From contig NZ_CP011514.1 in the NCBI RefSeq assembly GCF_001653795.1, positions 124,001-188,000 on the forward strand: DNA of 64,000 nt. The letters run 5' to 3'. The notes under the pieces were generated by a model, which worked only from the letters and a program-made list of their open reading frames with translations, was not told where the DNA came from and made no database searches. The number at the start of each line of letters is the position of its first letter. Position 1 is the first letter of the stretch. The position numbers were made by a program, and so were the translations under genes. This document shows positions 55,660-64,000 of this stretch, piece by piece. The DNA comes from Mitsuaria sp. 7. GTDB taxonomy: Bacteria; Pseudomonadota; Gammaproteobacteria; Burkholderiales; Burkholderiaceae_C.

Positions 55660-56958
55660 TCAGGCGGAGGGACGGGGCTGCAAGCCGGGGTGCGGCTCCG
55701 GCTCGATGCGCGGGTCGCGCAGGAACAGCCAGCTCGTCAGCCCGCCGAGCGCCGTCAGCGTCGCCAGTCCGACGATGTAGGGCTGGTAGCTGCCCCACAG
55801 GTCGTGGCTGAGCGCGCCGAGCTGCACGGACGCGAAGGCGCCGAGCTGATGCGCCAGGAACAGGTAGCCGAAGGCCCGGCCCTTGATCGCCGCGCCGTAC
55901 CGGGCCATGCAGAACATCGAGGTCAGCACCACCGTGCCCAGATAGGTCGCGCCGAACACGACGGCGAAGCCCAGCGTGCGCAGGTCTTCCGACGCGCCGA
56001 GCAGCAGCAGCACCGCGCAGGACCTCAGGAGGTAGAACACGCCGAGCAGGGCACGCTTGGGCAGCCGGATCGCCAGCCAGCCGGTCAGCAGTCCGCTGAT
56101 CAGCTCCAGCACGCCGAGCAGGCTCAGGCTCACGCCCATGAGACCGCGCGGTGTCGAGTGGTCCTGCCAGAACGCGACGAGGTGCACGTCGATGAAGGCC
56201 ATGCTGGCGCCGCAGCCCATGAAGCCGATCGCCAGCGCGTAGAAGCCGCTGTCGCGACGCAGCACGGACCAGGCGCGGGGCGGGGCGGCCTTCGTCCCGG
56301 TCGCCGTCCCTGTCGCTGTCTCCGCGTCGGGCGCGGCACTGGCGGCATCCAGGCCGGCCGCTTTCGACTTCGCCGCGGCGAACCACGCCAGACCGGCCAG
56401 GGGCAACGCGAGGAAGACGCCGACCATCAGGAAGGTGGTTTCCCACGACGCCTTCGGCGCCAGCCACAGCCAGAACGGCGACAGCACGATGAAGCTGATC
56501 GACGTGCCGTTGGTGACCACCGCGAAGGCCAGCCCGGACTTCTTCTGCTCGAAGAGCCGGTCGACCAGCACGCCCATGGGCACGTAGGTCATGGCCGCCA
56601 GGCCGAAGGCCGCGAGCAGGCCGTAGCCGAGGACGAAGACCGGCAGCGACCCGTCGAACAGGCTGGTGCCCGCGAGCGCGGCACCCGCGGCCAGACAGCC
56701 GATCACGACGGTGCGCAGCGGGCCGAGGCGGTCGCTCAGCGACCCCACCAGCGGCGACACCAGGCCGGTGACCAGCATGAACACCGAGCCCGACCAGGCG
56801 AAGTCGGAACGCCCGCGGCCGAAGTGGGTCGCCAGGTCGGCGAAGTAGACCTGGTAGACGCTCTTGACGCTGGTGGAGACGAACATCACCAGGAAGCCCA
56901 CGGCCACCAGGCCGTAGACCAGGTGCCTCGACGACGGGGAGGACGCGGCCGGCTTCAT
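55660..56958 (-). CDS. MFS transporter of the diiron/MetZ-like cluster
   Basis: 432 residues, 12 membrane helices. Motif A-like 'SPLVGSLSDRLGPLRTVVIG'. The central loop is Ala/Thr-rich ('ASAAPDAETATGTATGTKAAPP'). The monocarboxylate-type MFS arrangement fits export or import of a small acid. ATGA overlap with the diiron gene upstream binds it to the cluster. Confidence 0.88.
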   Translation of the reverse strand: MKPAASSPSSRHLVYGLVAVGFLVMFVSTSVKSVYQVYFADLATHFGRGRSDFAWSGSVFMLVTGLVSPLVGSLSDRLGPLRTVVIGCLAAGAALAGTSLFDGSLPVFVLGYGLLAAFGLAAMTYVPMGVLVDRLFEQKKSGLAFAVVTNGTSISFIVLSPFWLWLAPKASWETTFLMVGVFLALPLAGLAWFAAAKSKAAGLDAASAAPDAETATGTATGTKAAPPRAWSVLRRDSGFYALAIGFMGCGASMAFIDVHLVAFWQDHSTPRGLMGVSLSLLGVLELISGLLTGWLAIRLPKRALLGVFYLLRSCAVLLLLGASEDLRTLGFAVVFGATYLGTVVLTSMFCMARYGAAIKGRAFGYLFLAHQLGAFASVQLGALSHDLWGSYQPYIVGLATLTALGGLTSWLFLRDPRIEPEPHPGLQPRPSA

Positions 56959-57695
56959 GCGACCACTCCCGGGGCGTTGCGGCGCACCAGCGGACGGCAG
57001 AACTCGCGGTACATGCCGTCGTACATGGCGTAGAACAGCCGGCAGGTGTGGTCGACCGCGTGCTGGGCCTCCTGCTGCAGCCGGTCGGTGTCGCACAGTT
57101 CGGCCACGAGGTTCAATCCCTGCTCGACATGGCCGACGTCCTCGGCCTGGTGGACGGAGAAGAACAGCAGGTCCTCCTCCTTCAAGCCGTAGACCTTGCC
57201 CAGCAGCTCGTGGCGGGCCTCGCCGGCCTTGACCTCCAGGTTCTGGCCCTCGCTGGCGATCATCACGGCGGCGGCGCCGATGTGATAGCTGCCGCGGCCG
57301 CGCACCGCATGCAGCCGGTAGTCGATCAGGTCCTGCGTGGCGGGCAGCGGCAGCGCGGCGTCGCGTTCCTCGTCGCTGATGCCCAGCGCGCGGATGAAGC
57401 GCTGCATCAGCACGACGTGGTTGTCGGTCTTCGAGAGCCGGCCGGTCTCCTCCTCGTACACGTTGATCAGCAGGCCGCGCTTGAACGCCGGCAACGGGCA
57501 GTGGAAGAACAGGTGCTCGACGTAGCCCAGGAAGTGCTTCGTCAGCTGATAGCCCTGCAGCGCGACCTGGAGCAGCAGCACGATGTCCTTCGCCTGCGGG
57601 TCCATCAGGCGGTCGAAGATGGGATGCGACATCGTCAGATGGCTGTTCAGCAGCGATCGCAGTTGTTCCTTGAAGGCGGCCTTGGTTTGCGGCAT
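56955..57695 (-). CDS. Heme-oxygenase-like diiron protein (TenA/PqqC-like fold)
   Basis: 246 residues. The complete ligand set of heme-oxygenase-like diiron oxidases is present: E83 and H93 (in 'EEETGRLSKTDNH'), E149 ('ASEGQ'), H182, D186 and H189 ('FFSVHQAEDVGHVEQG'). The spacing matches SznF (E-x9-H, E, H-x3-D-x2-H). Known members oxidise amino-acid or fatty-acid substrates (SznF, BesC, UndA, CADD). The substrate here is unknown. AGGAG lies before ATG 57695. It is translationally coupled to the MFS gene. Confidence 0.88.
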   Translation of the reverse strand: MPQTKAAFKEQLRSLLNSHLTMSHPIFDRLMDPQAKDIVLLLQVALQGYQLTKHFLGYVEHLFFHCPLPAFKRGLLINVYEEETGRLSKTDNHVVLMQRFIRALGISDEERDAALPLPATQDLIDYRLHAVRGRGSYHIGAAAVMIASEGQNLEVKAGEARHELLGKVYGLKEEDLLFFSVHQAEDVGHVEQGLNLVAELCDTDRLQQEAQHAVDHTCRLFYAMYDGMYREFCRPLVRRNAPGVVA

Positions 57696-57761
57696 GGGGA
57701 GCTCCTCTCCAGAGTCAATGGGCGGTGTGGGTCTATGAGCGGCGGGACTGTGAGCAGGGCG

Positions 57762-58331
57762 TCAATGCGCCGGCGAGGCGTCGACGCGCCGGCGCAGCGA
57801 GCGCACCGCCTGCGCCATGAAGTGGCCGCGATGGACTTCGCCGCCAACGCGCGCGTAGTCCTCCAGCACGCCATAGGTCTCGAAGCCGAAGAACTGCCAG
57901 AGGCGATGGGCGCGGGTGTTCTCGCGCACGTCCAGCACCAGCTGCTCGACATCCAGCCGTTCGGCCAGCCGCGCGATCTCGCGGAAGGCGAGCGGCACCA
58001 GATGCAGGCCGCGGAAGTCGGGATGGACGACGCCCTTGGCCAGTTCGGCGCGGTGGCGGCAGTTCGCCATGCCGTTGAGATGCAGCAGCGCCATGAAGGC
58101 CGGCCGGCCGTCGACGCGGCCCAGCAGCAGGTGGGTCCGGCCCGAGGCGATGCCCACCCGCAGGCCAGCAATAAACTGGACTTCCTGATGCGGGGTCAGG
58201 ACTTGCTCGTAGCCCAGCGTGCCGCCGTCGGAGACCGTGCTGTTGATCAATCCGATCAGTTCCGCGGCGACGCGGTCGTCGATCTGATCGGGCCAGTCGT
58301 GACTGGCAACACTTGCATTCGTTGAGTGCAT
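57762..58331 (-). CDS. GNAT-family acetyltransferase, first gene of the cluster
   Basis: 189 residues. 'LAKGVVHPDFRGLHLVPLAFREIARLAE' and 'NTRAHRLWQFFGFETYGVLEDYARVGGEVH' are GNAT motifs. It may acetylate a pathway product for self-protection, as with other amino-acid analogues. Divergent from the GlxA-type regulator with a 149-base shared promoter region. Confidence 0.85.
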   Translation of the reverse strand: MHSTNASVASHDWPDQIDDRVAAELIGLINSTVSDGGTLGYEQVLTPHQEVQFIAGLRVGIASGRTHLLLGRVDGRPAFMALLHLNGMANCRHRAELAKGVVHPDFRGLHLVPLAFREIARLAERLDVEQLVLDVRENTRAHRLWQFFGFETYGVLEDYARVGGEVHRGHFMAQAVRSLRRRVDASPAH

Positions 58332-58480
58332 GCTCCTCCTCCCTGGGCACCTGTTGTTCGAATCAGATTAACCAGGGGTCTGCTTGCTGCACAGCAACAA
58401 ACGCGCTCAGAAGGACAAGAAATCAGACATCATTGGGGAGGAGAAATCCTGAGGAACCGACCGGCGATGAAGAACCCGTG

Positions 58481-59461
58481 ATGAAGAACGTCTACTTCCT
58501 GATGGTCCCGTCGACGCACCTGCTGGATCTGGCCGGACCGCTGCAGGTCATCCACTCGGTCGGCGAGGTGGGCGCCGCGACCGTCGACGTGCGCTGCATC
58601 GGGCCGGAGGTCTCGGTCGGCGCCTTCCAGCCGCTGACGCTGACCGACATCCGCCCGCTGCCGCGCGCGTTGCCGCCGGACGCGGTGCTGTTCGTGATCG
58701 GCAGCAAGCTGACGCCGGCGCTCATGCGCTCGACGGCCTGGCGGAAATCGGTCGACTGGCTGGCGCGGCTGGGACGCGAACGGCCCGACGGGCTGCGGAT
58801 CTGCGGCGTCTGCTCCGGCACCTTCCTGCTGGCCGAGGCCGGTCTGCTCGAGGGTCGGCTGTGCACCACCCATCACCGCTTCATCGCGCGGCTGCGCACG
58901 GCCAGCCCGACGGCGACGGTGCTGGAGAACCGCGTGTTCGTCGAGGACGGCGATCTGCTCACGTCCGCCGGGGTCACCTCGGGCATCGACCTCGCGCTGC
59001 ATCTGGTGTCGCAGGCGTTCGGCGAAGACGTCGCCATCCAGGTCGCGCGCGAGAACGTGGTGAACTTCCGCCGCTTCGGCGCCGACCCGGAGCTGTCCGC
59101 GGCGACGCGCCATCGCGCGCACGGCAACCAGCGCATCCATGCCATCCAGGACGTGATCGCCTCGCGCCTGCATGCCGGCGTGACGATCGACGAGCTGGCC
59201 GCGCAGGCCGGCCTGAGCGAGCGCCACCTGGCCCGACTGTTCCTCGCCGAGACCGGCGTGACCATCAAGCAGTACCAGATCGCCCTGCGCATGGACCTGG
59301 CGCGCCGGCTGATGACCAGTTCCCGGCTGTCGCTGGAGAACATCGCCGCGTCCTGCGGCTATGGCAGCGTGCAGGCTTTCCGCGCCAACTGGAACAAGCA
59401 CGAGCGCCTGCCGCCCTCGCTGCTGCGGCGCGGCGGCGGCGCCCTGCAGCCCGATGCTTAG
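58481..59461 (+). CDS. GlxA-type AraC regulator (DJ-1/PfpI + HTH)
   Basis: 326 residues. N-terminal DJ-1/PfpI domain (about 1-190; 'RICGVCSGTFLLAEAGLLEG' around the nucleophile-like Cys) and C-terminal AraC double HTH (about 215-310; 'TIDELAAQAGLSERHLARLFLAETG', 'LENIAASCGYGSVQAF'). Relatives (CdhR, ArgR, GbdR) sense amino acids or quaternary amines, consistent with an amino-acid-linked cluster on the other strand. Confidence 0.9.
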   Translation: MKNVYFLMVPSTHLLDLAGPLQVIHSVGEVGAATVDVRCIGPEVSVGAFQPLTLTDIRPLPRALPPDAVLFVIGSKLTPALMRSTAWRKSVDWLARLGRERPDGLRICGVCSGTFLLAEAGLLEGRLCTTHHRFIARLRTASPTATVLENRVFVEDGDLLTSAGVTSGIDLALHLVSQAFGEDVAIQVARENVVNFRRFGADPELSAATRHRAHGNQRIHAIQDVIASRLHAGVTIDELAAQAGLSERHLARLFLAETGVTIKQYQIALRMDLARRLMTSSRLSLENIAASCGYGSVQAFRANWNKHERLPPSLLRRGGGALQPDA

Positions 59462-59501
59462 AATCCCCACTCCCAAGCGATGACGCCCCGATGACCGGGC
59501 G

Positions 59502-61121
59502 ATGACGATGACAGCAGCTGTTCGGACCGACGCCGCGCTGGCGCCGGTGGTGATCGTGGGTGCCGGCCTGGCCGGATTGACCGTGGCGCTTCACCTCGCC
59601 GACCGTGTGCCGGTGATCGTGCTGGCCAAGCGGGAGCTCAACGAGGCCGCCACCGCCTGGGCGCAGGGCGGGATCGTCGGGGTGCTGGGCTCGGACGACA
59701 GCATCGAGAGCCATGTGCGCGACACGCAGGAGGCCGGCGCCGGCCTCGTCGACGAAGCCACCGCGCGCTACATCGCCGAACGCAGCGCCGACGCCGTCGG
59801 CTGGCTGGTGGCGCAGGGCGTGCCGTTCACGCTTGACGAACAGGGGCCGCTCGGCCTGCACCTGACGCGCGAGGGCGGCCACGCGGTGCGCCGCATCGCC
59901 CACGCCGCGGACGCCACCGGCAAGGCCATCCACGATGCGCTGCTGGCCAAGGCGCAGGCGCATCCCAACATCGAGCTGCGTCAGCGCTGGATGGCGCTGG
60001 ACCTGATCACCTCGCGCCATGTGCAGCGCGAGGAGCCGTCACGCTGCTACGGCATCTACGCGCTGGACATGGACGCCCAGCGCGTCGATGCGATCGCGGC
60101 GCGCGCGGTCGTGATGGCCACGGGCGGCGCCGGCAAGGTCTACCGCTACACGACCAATCCGGACACCTCCACCGGCGACGGCATCGCCATGGCCTGGCGC
60201 GCGAGCTGCCGCATCGCCAACATGGAGTTCATCCAGTTCCATCCGACCTGCCTGTACCACCCGCAGGAGCGCAGCTTCCTGATCACGGAGGCGCTGCGCG
60301 GGGAGGGCGGTCACCTGAAGCTGCCGGACGGCACGCGCTTCATGGCCGCGCACGACGAGCGGCTCGAACTCGCGCCGCGCGACGTGGTCGCCCGCGCGAT
60401 CGACTTCGAGATGAAGAAGCACGGCCTGGACCACGTGTGGCTCGACGCCACGCACCTGGGCGAAGCTTTCCTGAAGGAACACTTCCCGACCGTCCACGCG
60501 CGTTGCCTCGCGCTGGGCATCGACATCGCTCGCCAGCCGATCCCGGTCGTGCCGGCGGTGCACTTCACCTGCGGCGGCGTGGTGTCGGACCTGCAGGGCC
60601 GCGCCGATCTGCCCGGCCTCTACGCGGTCGGCGAGACCGCCCACACCGGCCTGCACGGCGCCAACCGGCTGGCGAGCAACTCGCTGCTGGAATGCGTCGT
60701 GCTCGGCCAGGGCTGTGCGTCCGACATCCTGTCGCAGGAGGTGCTCCCGCCCGCGCCGCTGCCGGCCTGGGACGAAAGCCAGGTCGAGGACGCGGACGAG
60801 CAGGTCGTCATCGCCCACAACTGGGATGAGCTGCGCTCGCTGATGTGGAACTACGTCGGCATCGTGCGCACGACCAAACGGCTGGAACGCGCGCTTCACC
60901 GCATCGACCTGCTGCGCGCGGAGATCGACGACTACTACGCGAACTTCCGCGTCAGCCGCGATCTGCTGGAGCTGCGCAACCTGGTCGATTGCGCGGAACT
61001 CATCGTGCGATCAGCGCTGCTGCGGCACGAGAGCCGCGGGCTGCACTACAGCCGCGACTACCCGCGCACGCTGCCGGCGAGCCTGCCGACGGTGCTGGTG
61101 CGCAACGGGAATACGCGTTGA
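59502..61121 (+). CDS. nadB: L-aspartate oxidase NadB
   Basis: 539 residues. Flavoenzyme making iminoaspartate for quinolinate synthesis. FAD motif 'VVIVGAGLAGLTVALHLA', 'EAATAWAQGGIVGVL', 'TCGGVVSDLQGRADLPGLYAVGE'. Forty bases after the AraC-type gene, but probably independent. nadA lies convergent 0.7 kb further on. Confidence 0.96.
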   Translation: MTMTAAVRTDAALAPVVIVGAGLAGLTVALHLADRVPVIVLAKRELNEAATAWAQGGIVGVLGSDDSIESHVRDTQEAGAGLVDEATARYIAERSADAVGWLVAQGVPFTLDEQGPLGLHLTREGGHAVRRIAHAADATGKAIHDALLAKAQAHPNIELRQRWMALDLITSRHVQREEPSRCYGIYALDMDAQRVDAIAARAVVMATGGAGKVYRYTTNPDTSTGDGIAMAWRASCRIANMEFIQFHPTCLYHPQERSFLITEALRGEGGHLKLPDGTRFMAAHDERLELAPRDVVARAIDFEMKKHGLDHVWLDATHLGEAFLKEHFPTVHARCLALGIDIARQPIPVVPAVHFTCGGVVSDLQGRADLPGLYAVGETAHTGLHGANRLASNSLLECVVLGQGCASDILSQEVLPPAPLPAWDESQVEDADEQVVIAHNWDELRSLMWNYVGIVRTTKRLERALHRIDLLRAEIDDYYANFRVSRDLLELRNLVDCAELIVRSALLRHESRGLHYSRDYPRTLPASLPTVLVRNGNTR

Positions 61122-61175
61122 TCAGGGCTCGTTGAGGGCGAAGACGACTGCCGTCGCCAGGCGCGGGCTCTCCAC

Positions 61176-61232
61176 GGGGCATGGGGCCTCGCGTCCGCGA
61201 ACCCCAAGCCCCATTCCGGCCCCAATGAGCCT
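61176..61232. repeat. Dispersed intergenic repeat, copy B
   Basis: GGGGCATGGGG...CGCGAACCCCAAGCCC, then CATTCCGGCCCCAATGAG, related to copy A at 36075-36124. Lies between convergent nadB and comFB. Confidence 0.5.
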
Positions 61233-61276
61233 GATGGACCGCGGGCCTGAGCCGGAGCGCAGGCCTGCGTTGTCGC

Positions 61277-61564
61277 TCAGCGCTGCTTCGTGCGAAGGAC
61301 GCTGCGTGCTTGCACGAAGTTGTAGGCGTAGCTGACCGCTTCCTTGATCGCGGCGTCGACGTCCAAGCGTTCCTGCTCGGTGAGGTAGAACGAGTAGTCG
61401 ACGGCATGACGGATGTAGCGCGGCGGCAGCCGGTTCAGCGCGACGCAGGCCACATCGGCCAGCAGTTCGGCTTCACGATGGATCTCGGGGAACTGCGGGG
61501 CAGTCTCCATCACCGCGGCAAACACTTCGCGTTCGTGATGGTTGTAGAGCGAGGTGAAGTCCAT
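61277..61564 (-). CDS. Late-competence ComFB-family protein
   Basis: 95 residues. 'MDFTSLYNHHEREVFAAVMETAPQFPEIHREAELLADVACVALNRLPPRYIRHAVDYSFYLT' is the ComFB fold pattern. ComFB-like proteins bind cyclic di-nucleotides in some bacteria. Convergent with nadB. No partner genes seen. Confidence 0.85.
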   Translation of the reverse strand: MDFTSLYNHHEREVFAAVMETAPQFPEIHREAELLADVACVALNRLPPRYIRHAVDYSFYLTEQERLDVDAAIKEAVSYAYNFVQARSVLRTKQR

Positions 61565-61629
61565 GAGCGGGTCCTGCAAAGGGCAGCTGGAATGGCCACA
61601 GCATAGGCCGACGCTCACGCAAATGGAAA

Positions 61630-61657
61630 GCCCCGCGGACACTCGTTCACGCGGGGC
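61630..61657 (-). terminator. Terminator downstream of nadA
   Basis: GCCCCGCG (61630-61637) and CGCGGGGC (61650-61657), 8-bp stem, 12-base loop; read on the minus strand it is followed by TTTCCATTT. It lies after nadA and before comFB. Confidence 0.65.
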
Positions 61658-61670
61658 GTACTGCCAAGGC

Positions 61671-61796
61671 CGCTGGCCCTCACCCCCACCCTCTCCCGCA
61701 AGCGGGAGAGGGAGAAAGAGGCGCAGGCGCCGCGAGGGGCTCCGGTCGGACTCCCTCTCCCGCTTGCGGGAGAGGGCAGGGGAGAGGGTCAGCGGC
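61671..61796. repeat. REPIN-like inverted pair 2
   Basis: Same family as 53148-53265. Cores at 61689-61712 and 61753-61776 in opposite orientation, with a 40-base middle that is not shared. Located just after the nadA stop. Confidence 0.85.
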
Positions 61797-61809
61797 GGTG
61801 GAAGGACGG

Positions 61810-62922
61810 TCAGGCCGCGCCGATGCCCGGCACCATCGCGCCCGCTTCGGCCGCCTTTTTCGCCTTCAGCTTCGCGGTGAAGTCCAGCATGCGGTCGATG
61901 CACGACTTCGCTTCGACGCGGATCGCCTCGTCGACGAAGATCTCGCCGGTGCCGCGCTCCAGGCAGTCGACCAGCCCCTGCAGGCCGTTCATCGCCATCC
62001 ACGGGCAGTGCGCGCAGCTCTTGCAGGTCGCGCTGTTGCCCGCCGTCGGCGCTTCGATCAGCACCTTGCCCGGCGCCATCTGGCGCATCGCATGCAGGAT
62101 GCCGTTGTCGGTGGCGACGACGTATTCGCGGGCGGTGCCTTCGACCACGGCCTTGATCAGCGCCGAGGTGGAGCCCACCACGTCCGCCTGCGCCACCACC
62201 GAGGCCGGCGACTCCGGGTGGACCAGGATCATCGCGTCCGGATGCTGCTCGCGCAGCAGTTCCAGTTCGAGGCCCTTGAACTCGTCGTGGACGATGCAGG
62301 CGCCGTTCCACATCAGCATGTCGGCGCCGGTCTGCTCCTGGATGTAGCGACCCAGGTGACGGTCGGGCGCCCACAGGATCTTCTCGCCGCGGGCCTTGAG
62401 CTCGCTGACGATCTCCAGCGCGCAGGAGCTGGTGACCATCCAGTCCGCGCGCGCCTTCACTGCGGCGCTGGTGTTGGCGTAGACGACGACGGTGCGATCC
62501 GGATGCGCATCGCAGAACGCCGCGAAGTCGTCGGCCGGGCAACCCAGGTCCAGCGAGCAGGTCGCGTCCAGGTCGGGCATCAGCACGCGCTTCTCGGGGC
62601 TGAGGATCTTGGCGCTTTCGCCCATGAACTTGACGCCCGCGACGACCAGCGTCTGCGCCGCGTGATCACGGCCGAAGCGCGCCATTTCCAGCGAGTCGGA
62701 GACGATGCCGCCGCTTTCCTGCGCGAGGTCCTGCAGGTCGCCGTCGACGTAGTAATGGGCGACGAGCACCGCCCCCTTGGCCTTGAGCAGTTCGGCGGCA
62801 CGCGCCTTGAGTTGCGAGCGCTGGCTGGGCGTCAACGGTGCCGGTACCTTGGCCCACGCATGGGCCGTGCAGGTGGCGCCGTCCGCATCCTGGCGGGCGA
62901 AGTCGTAGAGAACCTGTTCCAT
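61810..62922 (-). CDS. nadA: Quinolinate synthase NadA
   Basis: 370 residues. Condenses iminoaspartate with DHAP on a [4Fe-4S] cluster. '[30 protein letters not shown]', '[15 protein letters not shown]', 'TSSCALEIV' and the late '[13 protein letters not shown]' give the Cys ligands. Works with NadB; nadC is not in the window. Confidence 0.96.
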   Translation of the reverse strand: MEQVLYDFARQDADGATCTAHAWAKVPAPLTPSQRSQLKARAAELLKAKGAVLVAHYYVDGDLQDLAQESGGIVSDSLEMARFGRDHAAQTLVVAGVKFMGESAKILSPEKRVLMPDLDATCSLDLGCPADDFAAFCDAHPDRTVVVYANTSAAVKARADWMVTSSCALEIVSELKARGEKILWAPDRHLGRYIQEQTGADMLMWNGACIVHDEFKGLELELLREQHPDAMILVHPESPASVVAQADVVGSTSALIKAVVEGTAREYVVATDNGILHAMRQMAPGKVLIEAPTAGNSATCKSCAHCPWMAMNGLQGLVDCLERGTGEIFVDEAIRVEAKSCIDRMLDFTAKLKAKKAAEAGAMVPGIGAA

Positions 62923-62934
62923 AGGACCGGAATT

Positions 62935-63816
62935 CTAGGTCTGGCCGAAAAACCGGCTCGGCGGCATGCCGACCGTCCTTGTGACCATCGCGGTGAAGGC
63001 GCTGGCGCTGGCGTAGCCGAGCTCCGCGGCGATGACCTGCATCGGCTTGCGATGGGCGGCCAACCGCAAGGCCTCGGCCAGCAGCGCCTGCTGGCGCCAT
63101 TGCGCGTAGCTGCTGCCCAGCTCCTGGCGGAAGAGGCGCGAGACGGTGCGCGCGCTCGCGCCGACCTCCGCCGCCCAGTCGTCCAGGCTGGCATGGCGCA
63201 TCGGCTCGGCCAGCACGGCCTCGCAGAGGCGGCGCAGGCGCTTGTCGGTGGGCAGCGCGACGCCGAGCCGCAGGCGCGGCGCGCGGCGGATCTCGTCGAG
63301 GATGAGCTTGCCGATCCAGCCCTCGCGGTCGGCCACGGCCCCGGCCGCCGTTCCAGCGGGCTCGATCTCGTCGCGGGCGAGATCCACCGCGAGTGCGCGC
63401 AGCAGCGGCGAGACCTCGAGGACGCGGTTCTCCGTCCAGACCTCGCCGTCGTCCGGGGGATCCAGCAGGTACAGCGTGCGCAGCTCGCAGCGCTCGACGG
63501 CGGTCACGGCGTGGACGACACCCGCGGGGATCCAGACGCCGCGCGAGGGCGGCACCAGGAATGTGGCGCGGTCGGTGCTGACACGCACGACGCCGGTCAC
63601 CGAGAACACGAACTGACCCCAGGTGTGGAGGTGGGCCTGGATGTCCATGAACCCGTCCAGGCTGCGCGACTTGGCGCGCACCGGGCGCTCGGCGCTGGGC
63701 GCGTAGCGGCGCGGATCGAGCGGCGGCAGGCTGGTGCGCCGGGTGAGGGTGGGCGTCGGATGGGCCATCCGTTGCTGCGTCAGTTGCTGCGTCTGGTGCT
63801 GGGTCGGAGGGGCCAT
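62935..63816 (-). CDS. AraC-family regulator with cupin domain
   Basis: 293 residues. N-terminal cupin ('LHTWGQFVFSVTGVVRVST', 'RGVWIPAGVVHAV') and C-terminal HTH ('SLDDWAAEVGASARTVSRLFRQELG', 'MQVIAAELGYASASAFTAMV'). Such regulators are often encoded opposite an MFS gene, as here. ATG 63768 is a possible shorter start. Confidence 0.92.
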   Translation of the reverse strand: MAPPTQHQTQQLTQQRMAHPTPTLTRRTSLPPLDPRRYAPSAERPVRAKSRSLDGFMDIQAHLHTWGQFVFSVTGVVRVSTDRATFLVPPSRGVWIPAGVVHAVTAVERCELRTLYLLDPPDDGEVWTENRVLEVSPLLRALAVDLARDEIEPAGTAAGAVADREGWIGKLILDEIRRAPRLRLGVALPTDKRLRRLCEAVLAEPMRHASLDDWAAEVGASARTVSRLFRQELGSSYAQWRQQALLAEALRLAAHRKPMQVIAAELGYASASAFTAMVTRTVGMPPSRFFGQT

Positions 63817-63885
63817 GGCGGAAACTCGACAGAACTTGTCCGGCTATCGTAATCCCGACGTGAAGGCCCTGTCACCATTCCGTCC

Positions 63886-64000
63886 ATGAACACCGCCACC
63901 ACCACCGCCAGCGCGGCCGCGACCGGATTTCCGGGGCTGAGCCCCGAACAGAGCGCCGCACAGAGCAGGACACGAGACATCCAGACCATCAGCCTGATCG
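63886..64000 (+). CDS. Start of a probable MFS transporter (cut by window edge)
   Basis: First 38 codons only: MNTATTTASAAATG... with 'TRDIQTISLI' at the edge. The 'R-D-x-Q-T-I-x-L-x' pattern before the first helix is common in one MFS subgroup that is divergent from a cupin-AraC regulator. The family call rests mostly on this short match and context. Confidence 0.45.
   Translation, partial: MNTATTTASAAATGFPGLSPEQSAAQSRTRDIQTISLI

Overview
High-GC DNA with the gene content and gene order of a betaproteobacterium in Burkholderiales, most like the Roseateles/Mitsuaria group. This is inferred from the yebC-purD-hemF-nadD-rsfS-rlmH-maf-rng order, the tolB-pal-cpoB-tcdA order followed by tRNA-Lys genes, and a complete aerobic phenylacetate (paa) cluster with a TetR-type PaaR. 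It is chromosomal sequence with one degraded insertion sequence and several palindromic dispersed repeats. Genes are tightly packed and many start/stop pairs overlap (ATGA, GTGA).

Layout. 1-1454: LytS-like sensor kinase (cut by the window edge) and a membrane protein. 1641-3046: an IS110-family (IS1111-like) element with a frameshifted transposase. 3133-12733: HerA/DUF853 ATPase, then a housekeeping run (yebC, purD, acyltransferase, hemF, nadD, rsfS with a histone H1-like tail, rlmH, maf, rng). 12712-14153: two-gene minus-strand unit with a shortened Bug/TctC-like protein. 14403-18201: tolB, pal, cpoB, tcdA. 18302-18787: three tRNA-Lys genes and a terminator. 18929-20023: apbC/mrp.

20401-33999 is a self-contained selenium/formate locus: Sec-containing formate dehydrogenase (fdnG with an in-frame UGA and bSECIS, fdnH, fdnI), fdhE, selA, selB, the tRNA-Sec gene selC, a PhnD/PhnC/PhnE-like ABC transporter probably for selenium oxyanions, and a YdjA-like nitroreductase. 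selB carries an in-frame palindromic repeat that has been amplified three times. 34024-38470 holds a CBS protein, an Mpo1-like protein, YceI, a GNAT protein and molybdenum-cofactor genes mobA and moaA, whose product formate dehydrogenase needs. 38681-39263 is a RelE/HigB-HigA-type toxin-antitoxin pair with a palindromic candidate operator. A PfkB sugar kinase and a Bcr/CflA-type efflux pump follow.

41644-53085 is the phenylacetate pathway: paaY divergent from paaG-paaI-paaK-paaA-paaB-paaC-paaD-paaE-paaR, a LivK-like binding protein and paaZ. A 16-bp palindrome in the paaY/paaG gap is the likely PaaR operator. paaF, paaH and paaJ are not in the window.

53148-61796 contains two REPIN-like inverted repeat pairs, a stand-alone receiver protein, and an unusual minus-strand cluster (GNAT, heme-oxygenase-like diiron protein, MFS transporter, MetZ-like PLP enzyme, small membrane protein) divergent from a GlxA-type AraC regulator. 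This cluster looks like a small amino-acid-derived biosynthetic or detoxification system and is the best candidate for something undescribed. NAD genes nadB and nadA, a ComFB protein, and an AraC regulator divergent from a cut-off probable MFS gene end the window.
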